A stretch of 5,514 nt of DNA from assembly GCA_002332755.1 (NCBI GenBank), contig DDBO01000076.1:1-5514 (forward strand), given 5' to 3'. The position numbers and the translations under genes are program-made. Numbering within the stretch: the stretch's first letter is position 1; each line of letters begins with the position of its first letter. Positions 1-5,467 of the stretch are shown here, one piece after another. The notes below the pieces were generated by a model. It was given only the letters and a program-made list of their open reading frames with translations, did not search any database and had not been told where the DNA came from. The DNA comes from Bacteroidales bacterium UBA2030. GTDB lineage: Bacteria; Bacteroidota; Bacteroidia; Bacteroidales; TTA-H9.

Positions 1-625
1 CAGGCAGGTTCTCAATTTTTTTATATTTGTCGGAGATGACAGGGCTTTTCGAAGGTTGTTTTCTACGCGCGACAAACAGCAGGCTAAGAGCCAGCAGTGC
101 TGGAATCAGGGTCCAGGCGAAGGCAGTAGGGTAGTTTTCGTCGGATAAATATAGCACCGCCATCATGATAAGTGGGCCAAGGGTGGCCCCAATCTGGTCG
201 AGGGCTTCGTGAAGTCCAAATGCCCACCCCCTGCCCATTTCGGCAGCTGCCCCAGCCATCAAGGCATCGCGCGAAGGAGTACGAATGGCTTTCCCTAAGC
301 GTTCAGCCATCATTAATACTACCGCTATTTGCCAATAACCGGCCAAGGCCAGTAGAGGAACTGAGAGCAAGTTGAGTGCATAACCGCTAAAAACAAAAGT
401 CCAGTATTTTTTGGTACGGTCGGCCCAGATACCGGATATAAGCCTTAAACCATAACCGATGAATTCTCCCAGTCCTGCAAATAGCCCAACAATGAAAGCA
501 TTGGCATGTAAAGTATCAAGGAAAGGTCCGGTAATTCCGCGGGCACCTTCATAAACCATATCACTGAAAAGGCTGATAATGCCTATGAGAACCACAAAGA
601 GAACCGGACCCTTCAATTTTTTCAT
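1..625 (-). CDS. MFS transporter, N-terminal half (partial, runs off left edge)
   Basis: This reading frame starts at the ATG at 625 and stays open for 208 codons to the window edge, so the C-terminal half is missing. It reads as the N-terminal six-helix bundle of a major facilitator superfamily permease in the inner membrane. Hydrophobic segments lie at about residues 7-28, 43-66, 76-97, 98-115, 140-162 and 165-187, followed by a basic, hydrophilic stretch (about 187-208) that fits the central cytoplasmic loop. The MFS motif A is visible between helices 2 and 3 (SGIWADRTKKY, residues 64-74, with D69 and R70). A second conserved stretch, RLGKAIRTPSRDAL (109-122), then GLHEALDQIGATLGP (137-151), resembles a group of uncharacterised MFS proteins; this is from memory. 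The substrate cannot be inferred. The start lies 14 bp after the enolase stop, so the two are probably co-transcribed. There is no clear Shine-Dalgarno sequence. Confidence 0.88.
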   Translation of the reverse strand, partial: MKKLKGPVLFVVLIGIISLFSDMVYEGARGITGPFLDTLHANAFIVGLFAGLGEFIGYGLRLISGIWADRTKKYWTFVFSGYALNLLSVPLLALAGYWQIAVVLMMAERLGKAIRTPSRDALMAGAAAEMGRGWAFGLHEALDQIGATLGPLIMMAVLYLSDENYPTAFAWTLIPALLALSLLFVARRKQPSKSPVISDKYKKIENLP

Positions 626-639
626 AACGTAATGCTGAT

Positions 640-1932
640 TTATGCGTTTTTAAATGCTTTCTTGCCAGCGAAACGGGCTGAGCTTCCAAGCATCTGTTCG
701 ATACGCATCAGTTGATTGAATTTTTCTATGCGTTCGCTGCGACATCCGCTACCCGTCTTCAGGTGTCCTGCTCCGGTAGCTACAGTCAGGTCGGCAATAA
801 AGGTATCGGCAGTTTCGCCACTACGGTGCGAAACAAAACAGTTGTAACCATTGTTGCGGGCCAACTCCATCGTTTCGAGCGTTTCGGTAAGTGTTCCAAT
901 TTGGTTGAGTTTGATGAGAATCGAATTGGCCACATTTTTTTCAATGGCTTTTTGCAATATTTTTTTGTTCGTACAAAAGATGTCATCACCCACCAATTCG
1001 ATGCGTTTTCCTAGCACTTGTGTCAGGTTGGCCCATCCTTCCCAATCGTTTTCAGCCAAACCATCTTCGAGCAATACAATGGGATACTGATGCACCCAGC
1101 TTTCCCAGAGTTTTATCATGTCCTCACTGGTGATATGTTTTTTAGTACTTTTAAAAAACAGATACTTACCTTCATCCCACATTTCACTGGTAGCTGGATC
1201 AAGACAAATTGAGATGTCATCTCCTGGTTTGTAACCGGCTTTCGCGATAGCTTCAAGTATTACTTCGATGGCTTCTTCGTTTGAGCGCAAGTCGGGAGCA
1301 AAACCGCCTTCGTCGCCTACTCCGGTGGAATATCCCTTGCTCTTTAGAATCCCTTTCAGGGTATGAAATACCTCAATTCCCATCCGTATGGATTCGTGAA
1401 AATTCGGGGCATTGTGGGGGGCAATCATGAATTCCTGAAAATCAACATTGTTGTCAGCATGTTTGCCACCATTGATGATGTTCATACAGGGTACGGGCAG
1501 CAGATGTGCGTTGCATCCGCCAATGTAGTACAACAGTTCTTCTCCCATAAAATTAGCTGCAGCCCTTGCAAATGCAAGCGAAACGCTCAAAATGGCATTG
1601 GCTCCCAAATGCGATTTGTTCTCTGTTCCGTCGAGGTCAATTAACATATAATCGAGCTGACGTTGGTTTTCAATATCTTTCCCTTTAATAGCTTCAGCAA
1701 TGCTGGTGTTAACGTTTTCCACTGCTTTAAGCACCCCTTTTCCTCCATAGCGTTTGGGGTCTCCATCACGCAATTCAGTGGCTTCTCGTTCACCGGTAGA
1801 TGCCCCGCTTGGTACAGCTGCTTTGCCTACAGAAAAATCGTTTATGACGACTTCGGCTTCAACGGTTGGATTACCTCGTGAATCCAGGATTTCATACGCT
1901 TTGATCTCTGTAATAATCATACTTCTTTTCAT
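640..1932 (-). CDS. eno: Enolase (phosphopyruvate hydratase)
   Basis: This is a full-length enolase (430 aa, the usual bacterial size). It interconverts 2-phosphoglycerate and phosphoenolpyruvate in cytosolic glycolysis and gluconeogenesis. The family signature is intact: EILDSRGNPTVEAEV near the N-terminus, the catalytic-loop serine S45 in PSGAST (41-46), H158 in NIINGGKHADNN, E167 in FQEFM, and E208 in VGDEGG. Mg ligands are D245 (CLDPATSE), E289 (LLEDGL) and D316 (LVGDD). The catalytic base K341 is in ILIKLNQIG, the SHRSGET loop is at 368-374, and K392 is in LKTGSGCRSER. No key residue is missing, so it should be active. The start is uncertain: the first ATG (1932) gives a MKRS prefix, while an in-frame ATG at 1920 would give MIITEIKAYEIL, closer to typical enolase N-termini. 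Neither has a strong Shine-Dalgarno. It is the first confident gene of a unit that continues into the MFS gene, transcribed from a promoter at 2213-2245. Confidence 0.97.
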   Translation of the reverse strand: MKRSMIITEIKAYEILDSRGNPTVEAEVVINDFSVGKAAVPSGASTGEREATELRDGDPKRYGGKGVLKAVENVNTSIAEAIKGKDIENQRQLDYMLIDLDGTENKSHLGANAILSVSLAFARAAANFMGEELLYYIGGCNAHLLPVPCMNIINGGKHADNNVDFQEFMIAPHNAPNFHESIRMGIEVFHTLKGILKSKGYSTGVGDEGGFAPDLRSNEEAIEVILEAIAKAGYKPGDDISICLDPATSEMWDEGKYLFFKSTKKHITSEDMIKLWESWVHQYPIVLLEDGLAENDWEGWANLTQVLGKRIELVGDDIFCTNKKILQKAIEKNVANSILIKLNQIGTLTETLETMELARNNGYNCFVSHRSGETADTFIADLTVATGAGHLKTGSGCRSERIEKFNQLMRIEQMLGSSARFAGKKAFKNA

Positions 1933-2017
1933 TTTGGGTTAGACATTATTCGATAATCTTCCTGAGGGGAAGTTTTTTTTCTTAAAAGTAGAATTTATTA
2001 GGGAAAATCTACTTGCC

Positions 2018-2058
2018 TCATTAATCATTATCAAATCGTAAAGGCTTTTGATTAATGA
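2018..2058. repeat. 10-bp perfect inverted repeat in the enolase leader
   Basis: TCATTAATCA at 2018-2027 is the exact reverse complement of TGATTAATGA at 2049-2058, with a 21-nt spacer. In RNA it would form an AU-rich hairpin; as DNA it could be a dyad binding site. It lies downstream of the putative transcription start, inside the enolase leader. AT-rich inverted repeats of this size can arise by chance, so its function is unproven. Confidence 0.4.
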
Positions 2059-2212
2059 CCACCTCCTGTAGATTAAAATGCTGCTTAGGGCGTTTGAAGT
2101 TCTTTTGTTGAATAATTCAGATGTCTCCATTGTTAATCCAATGATTTACACAGTTTTATACATAGGAGTCATCAGCTTTTACGCGGTTTAAGGCGAACTC
2201 CATCGCCCATCG

Positions 2213-2245
2213 CAAAAATACTCTTTTCAATTATCTGGTACCAAA
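2213..2245 (-). promoter_or_regulatory. Bacteroidota-type promoter for eno-MFS unit
   Basis: On the minus strand, TTTG (2242-2245) is followed after 21 nt by TATTTTTG (2213-2220). This fits the TTTG / TAnnTTTG -33/-7 consensus of the primary sigma factor of Bacteroides and relatives, with acceptable spacing. It sits just downstream of the terminator of the oxidoreductase operon and upstream of enolase, as expected for the start of a new unit. Transcription would begin near 2206, giving a leader of roughly 275 nt. Confidence 0.6.
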
Positions 2246-2276
2246 CCATGCTTTATTTTGTCTTGAAAACCCATTT

Positions 2277-2329
2277 AAAAAAAGCCAGACACCTGTAAAT
2301 CAGGTATTAACCTGCAGGTGTCTGACTTT
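2277..2329 (-). terminator. Intrinsic terminator of the 2-oxoacid:ferredoxin oxidoreductase operon
   Basis: The arms 2281-2295 and 2315-2329 form a 15-bp stem with a single G-U wobble. On the minus strand, T7 (2277-2283) overlaps the base of the stem and runs past it, giving the U-tract. The apical region contains a second small hairpin (CAGGT 2301-2305 with ACCTG 2310-2314). It begins 22 bp after the stop of the gamma-subunit gene. The plus-strand side has only three T residues after the stem, so it reads as a minus-strand terminator. Confidence 0.9.
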
Positions 2330-2351
2330 GAAGTATTAATTAGGGATTAAT

Positions 2352-2906
2352 TCAGACCAACACAGAAACAGCTTCTACCAGTTCCATTCCTTTACGAATG
2401 GCATCCATATTTGCCGGTATCAGCTTGTGATGTCGCATGGGCAGCGATTTAGCCAGGCCTTTTTCCATATTCTCCATTTTCACAATGGGTTTGAGCTTAA
2501 GGAATGCGCCCAGCACAATCATATTGAAGGTCTTTGCCATACCCGAACGGGCAGCTTCAGCTGCAGCCTCTACCCTATAAATATGGATGTCGGTACGAAC
2601 CGGATGGCGTGTAATTCCGTTTGGGTCGTAGAGGAGCAGACCTCCGGGCTTTACTGATTTTTCAAACTTATCAAGCGATTGCTGATTAAGGATGATGGCG
2701 GTATCGAATTGGCTGAGGATGGGCGAACTGATGCGTTCATCGCTTAAAATAACGGTTACGTTTGCTGTTCCGCCTCGCATTTCTGGCCCATAGGAAGGCA
2801 TCCAGCTCACTTCCTGCCCTTGCATAAGACCTCCGTAGGCCAATATTTTGCCCATCGAAAGTACTCCCTGCCCACCAAATCCTGCTATAATAATTTCTTC
2901 AGTCAT
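2352..2906 (-). CDS. 2-oxoacid:ferredoxin oxidoreductase, gamma subunit (KorC/VorC-like)
   Basis: This 184-aa protein is the gamma subunit of a split 2-oxoacid:ferredoxin oxidoreductase. In this family the gamma domain helps bind coenzyme A and supports assembly of the alpha-beta catalytic core in the cytosol. The N-terminal GFGGQGV (residues 9-15) is the family hallmark, followed by SYGPEMRGGTA (38-48), also typical. N128 in FNMIVLGAF lies in the conserved C-terminal part. The length agrees with stand-alone gamma subunits (about 180-190 aa). It is the last gene of the operon, 20 bp after the beta gene and 22 bp before a strong intrinsic terminator. No clear Shine-Dalgarno precedes the ATG at 2906. 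The family is certain; the substrate of the complex is not, so no symbol is given. Confidence 0.94.
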   Translation of the reverse strand: MTEEIIIAGFGGQGVLSMGKILAYGGLMQGQEVSWMPSYGPEMRGGTANVTVILSDERISSPILSQFDTAIILNQQSLDKFEKSVKPGGLLLYDPNGITRHPVRTDIHIYRVEAAAEAARSGMAKTFNMIVLGAFLKLKPIVKMENMEKGLAKSLPMRHHKLIPANMDAIRKGMELVEAVSVLV

Positions 2907-2926
2907 AGGTCAAAGTTTTTTGATGA

Positions 2927-3718
2927 TTACTTGCTTACCATTTCTCCATTTACCTTGAGGTCGCCCAGAGGGTAAAATGGCAGCATGTTTTCTTCAAGCC
3001 ATTTTATAGCCTGAACAGGTGTAAGTTTCCATCCAGAGTTGCAGTTGGAAACTATTTCCACAAAACTCACGCCCCGATTCAATTTCTGATTTTCGAAGGC
3101 CATTCGTATAGCTTTCTTGGTTTTTCTAACCAATGCTGGGGTATGAACAGCCTGGCGGGTAACGAAGTAAGTACCGGGGAGCATGGCCACCAGTTCGGTT
3201 ATTTTAAGCGGGTTACCCATCATTTTTACATCGCGTCCGTAAGGGGAGGTACTGGTGGGCATACCCGGCAGGGTAGTGGGAGCCATTTGTCCGCCGGTCA
3301 TACCGTAAATACCGTTGTTGATGAAAATGATGGTAATATTCTCTCCACGGTTGCAAGCATGTATGGTTTCTGCAGTACCAATAGCGGCAAGGTCGCCGTC
3401 ACCCTGGTAAGTAAATACAAATTTTTCAGGGAAAACCCTTTTGATACCTGTAGCTAATGCGGGAGCCCTACCATGTGCGGCTTCCTGCATGTCGATATCA
3501 AAATAATTATAGGCCAGTACTGAGCATCCTACAGGAGCCACACCTATTACCTGATCCTGAATGCCCATTTCGTCAATCACTTCAGCAATCAGACGATGAA
3601 CCGTACCATGCCCGCATCCAGGGCAATAGTGCATAACATTATCAGTAAGAACCTTGGTTTTAGTATATACAAGATTCTCTGGAGTATGAATTTCAGGCAA
3701 ATCAAAATTCTGTTCCAT
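2927..3718 (-). CDS. 2-oxoacid:ferredoxin oxidoreductase, beta subunit (thiamine diphosphate-binding; KorB-like)
   Basis: This 263-aa protein is the thiamine diphosphate-binding beta subunit, which with alpha forms the site for decarboxylation of the 2-oxoacid. The cofactor/Mg motif is visible as GDGDLAAIG (106-114) ending in NN (134-135), preceded by the conserved HGRAPA (82-87). YCPGCGHG (31-38) supplies C32 and C35. With C65 (VGCSV) and C226 (SNCNSG), the four cysteines follow the spacing of the [4Fe-4S] ligands in the structurally known two-subunit archaeal enzyme from Sulfolobus, so a proximal cluster is likely. The ATG at 3718 is well supported: GGAGG lies 7 nt upstream, inside the end of the alpha gene, and only 3 bp separate the alpha stop from this start. 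That suggests translational coupling and equal amounts of alpha and beta. A short N-terminal extension (about 25 aa) precedes the cysteine motif. Confidence 0.95.
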   Translation of the reverse strand: MEQNFDLPEIHTPENLVYTKTKVLTDNVMHYCPGCGHGTVHRLIAEVIDEMGIQDQVIGVAPVGCSVLAYNYFDIDMQEAAHGRAPALATGIKRVFPEKFVFTYQGDGDLAAIGTAETIHACNRGENITIIFINNGIYGMTGGQMAPTTLPGMPTSTSPYGRDVKMMGNPLKITELVAMLPGTYFVTRQAVHTPALVRKTKKAIRMAFENQKLNRGVSFVEIVSNCNSGWKLTPVQAIKWLEENMLPFYPLGDLKVNGEMVSK

Positions 3719-3721
3719 GAT

Positions 3722-4804
3722 TTATCCTCCAATAATTTTTGTTTCTAATGCATGGAGTACTTCAGCAGGAGAGGGAATCATTCCTCCAAATCTCCCGTAG
3801 TGTTCCACTTTAACCTTACCGCAAACGGCCAGGCGGACATCTTCCACCATCTGGCCGGCATTCATTTCAACAGTAAGCATACCTTTCACCTTTGTAGCAA
3901 GCTCGTGCAGAATTTTTGAAGGGAAGGGGAATAGCGTTATGGGCCTTAGTAGTCCAATTTTGAGCCCCTTAGCCCTGCCCAGGTCCATCGCTTTCTGACA
4001 AATGCGTGCAGAAGAACCAAAGGCTACCAGCAAATATTCTGCGTCTTCGCAATTTAGTGCCTCATAGCGTACCTCTTCTTCCTGCATTTTTTTGTATTTA
4101 GCCTGCAGCTTCAGGTTGTGCTGTTCCTGCCTTCCAGGGTCAAGTTCGAGAGAGGTAATAATCCGACGATCTTTTCCGGGTTTTTTACCGGTGGTTGCCC
4201 AAGGATATAATTCATCTATCTGTTCATTGGTTAAGCGAGGATACTGTTCGCCAATTTCTACTTTTTCCATCATCTGGCCTATGACACCATCAGAAAGTAT
4301 CATTACCGGATTGCGGTATTTGAAGGCAAGATCGAAACTCAGTTTTACAAAGTCGTACATTTCCTGAACCGATGCGGGAGCAAGAACTATTAGACGGTAG
4401 TCGCCATGCCCGCCTCCTTTAGTGGCCTGAAAATAGTCGCTTTGCGACGGCTGAATGGTTCCCAGCCCTGGACCTCCTCTAACTACATTGAGGATAAGGC
4501 AGGGCAATTCGGCTCCTGCAATGTACGAGATGCCTTCTTGTTTTAAACTAATGCCGGGACTGGAGGAAGAAGTCATCGCCCTTTTACCGCAGGCTGCAGC
4601 TCCGTAAACCATATTGATGGCGGCTACTTCGCTCTCGGCCTGTAAAACTACCATTCCCGTTCTTTCGTGCGGTTTCTCTGCCATCAGATACTCAATTACC
4701 TCACTTTGAGGAGTTATGGGGTATCCGAAATAAGCATCGGCTCCGGCACGGATGGCAGCTTCAGCTATCGCCTCGTTGCCTTTCATTAACCTTAGCTCTT
4801 TCAT
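3722..4804 (-). CDS. vorB: 2-oxoacid:ferredoxin oxidoreductase, alpha subunit (VorB/KorA type)
   Basis: This 360-aa protein is the alpha subunit of a 2-oxoacid:ferredoxin oxidoreductase. It carries the pyrimidine-binding domain (about residues 1-190) and the transketolase C-terminal-like domain II (about 255-350). FGYPITPQSE (26-35) contains the YPITP motif, whose threonine contacts the 2-oxoacid in this family. TSSSSPGISLKQE (78-90) and the GPGLGT loop (111-116) are also family features, as is EMNAGQM (313-319). It lacks a fused gamma domain, which is encoded separately downstream. The N-terminus (LMKGNEAIAEAAIRAGADA) matches, from memory, proteins annotated as VorB (3-methyl-2-oxobutanoate dehydrogenase). 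However, the length and four-gene layout also fit KorA (2-oxoglutarate) of methanogens, so the substrate is open. It lies 20 bp after the delta gene and 3 bp before beta. Its final GGA GGA codons supply the beta Shine-Dalgarno. Confidence 0.94.
   Translation of the reverse strand: MKELRLMKGNEAIAEAAIRAGADAYFGYPITPQSEVIEYLMAEKPHERTGMVVLQAESEVAAINMVYGAAACGKRAMTSSSSPGISLKQEGISYIAGAELPCLILNVVRGGPGLGTIQPSQSDYFQATKGGGHGDYRLIVLAPASVQEMYDFVKLSFDLAFKYRNPVMILSDGVIGQMMEKVEIGEQYPRLTNEQIDELYPWATTGKKPGKDRRIITSLELDPGRQEQHNLKLQAKYKKMQEEEVRYEALNCEDAEYLLVAFGSSARICQKAMDLGRAKGLKIGLLRPITLFPFPSKILHELATKVKGMLTVEMNAGQMVEDVRLAVCGKVKVEHYGRFGGMIPSPAEVLHALETKIIGG
3726..3730 (-). promoter_or_regulatory. Shine-Dalgarno of the beta-subunit gene, inside the end of alpha
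   Basis: GGAGG on the minus strand, formed by the last two glycine codons of the alpha gene, lies 7 nt before the beta ATG. It is the only strong, well-placed ribosome-binding site in the window. It fixes the beta start and points to translational coupling of alpha and beta. Confidence 0.75.
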
Positions 4805-4824
4805 GCCCTATTTTTTTTATTTTG

Positions 4825-5046
4825 TTAAACTTTTGATTTGTAAACGGTGATAACTCCATCGGGACACACAATTGCACAATTAGCGCAACCAATGCAATCG
4901 GCATTTACTTTAACAACAAAGCGGTATCCCTTACTGTTAACTTGTGTCGACATGGCAAGTACTTCGTTGGGGCATGCTGTGGTGCATACCTCGCAACCTT
5001 TGCACCTCTCAATGTCGATCACTACATCTCCTTTAACTTTAGCCAT
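4825..5046 (-). CDS. 2-oxoacid:ferredoxin oxidoreductase, delta subunit (2x[4Fe-4S] ferredoxin-like; KorD/VorC-like)
   Basis: This 73-aa ferredoxin-like protein carries two CX2CX2CX3CP motifs: C15, C18, C21 and C25, then C51, C54, C57 and C61. It should bind two [4Fe-4S] clusters. As the delta subunit it would relay electrons from the thiamine/beta-cluster site to an external ferredoxin. The size matches stand-alone delta subunits. It is the first gene of the operon, 20 bp before alpha, in the delta-alpha-beta-gamma order that I recall for the kor operon of methanogens. The ATG at 5046 gives a natural N-terminus (MAKVKGDVVIDIERCKGC). The upstream sequence is A-rich without a Shine-Dalgarno, common in Bacteroidota. 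Alone it could be called a generic ferredoxin, but the context makes the subunit role clear. Confidence 0.93.
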   Translation of the reverse strand: MAKVKGDVVIDIERCKGCEVCTTACPNEVLAMSTQVNSKGYRFVVKVNADCIGCANCAIVCPDGVITVYKSKV

Positions 5047-5467
5047 ACGATTGATTTTTAGTTGATTTCAACATAAGGGTTCATGCCACGAAAATAAAGA
5101 TTAATTCTAACCCCCGAAAACGTTTGCAGATTTTTACGCGAATCATTTATTAATTTAAAACCATTCTAAAAATGAATTATAGGTAGTAATTTTCATCTTA
5201 ATTTTTTTAAATGATGAATTGCAGCGCTATATCCTCAATTCCTTTCGTTTAATTAATACATTCTCCATATTACATATTTAATTCACACTGCAAGCCTCAA
5301 CAATACTTCCTGTATAGAAGTTTTTCAAACCCAAATCCGCAAATTTTCCCTGACGACATCCACCTATCAATGCCATTCCTAATCTATTACCCAAAGCTTT
5401 CCGGATACTCAGATTAAGAATAATAACATAATGTATTTATTATCAGGACAATACAAACATAAAACCC
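5047..5467. other. AT-rich intergenic region upstream of the oxidoreductase operon
   Basis: This region of about 420 bp shows no recognisable gene, RNA or mobile element on either strand. The part nearest the operon (5047 to about 5120) probably holds its promoter and a short leader. The stretch 5121-5280 is strongly AT-rich spacer. From about 5281 to 5410 the base composition is richer in G+C, and a minus-strand frame stays open for about 53 codons (stop at 5278-5280), but the peptide resembles nothing I know. It may be decayed or chance sequence. Confidence 0.6.
5089..5120 (-). promoter_or_regulatory. Weak candidate promoter of the oxidoreductase operon
   Basis: On the minus strand, TATTTTCG (5089-5096) differs at one position from the Bacteroidota -7 consensus TAnnTTTG. 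A TTTT (5117-5120, in place of TTTG) lies 20 nt upstream of it. Spacing and position are right for a leader of about 35 nt before the delta-subunit ATG. Two departures from consensus in AT-rich DNA make this tentative. Confidence 0.3.

Larger units (their letters stand above)
1933..2276 (-). other. Intergenic region and long 5' leader upstream of enolase
   Basis: These 344 bp separate the enolase start from the terminator of the upstream operon and contain no recognisable gene. Read on the minus strand, they hold a Bacteroidota-type promoter at the far end and then a leader of about 275 nt. The leader has a 10-bp perfect inverted repeat (2018-2027 with 2049-2058), an AGGAGG sequence with no ATG at a usable distance (2062-2067), and an A8 tract at 1973-1980. 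A 63-codon ORF (2130 to 1939) ends 6 nt before the enolase ATG, but its Ser/Asn/Ile-rich product resembles no family I know. No known riboswitch was recognised. Confidence 0.6.

Noticed and set aside
172..375. Plus-strand 67-codon ORF opposite the MFS gene
   Set aside because: It is antisense to a clear membrane transporter frame with motif A, and its Pro/Arg-rich peptide resembles no protein.
712..1881. Several plus-strand ORFs of 62-100 codons within the enolase gene
   Set aside because: They lie antisense to an intact, strongly conserved enolase, their peptides show no domain, and they are best explained as shadows of its codon pattern.
2032..2040. TACGATTTG on the minus strand as a second enolase promoter -7 box
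   Set aside because: It has three rather than two bases between TA and TTTG, and no TTTG at the right distance upstream.
5278..5440. Minus-strand open frame of about 53 codons ending at 5278-5280, in a locally GC-richer patch
   Set aside because: The first ATG gives only 32 residues, there is no ribosome-binding site and the peptide matches nothing I recognise. A decayed gene fragment is possible but unsupported.
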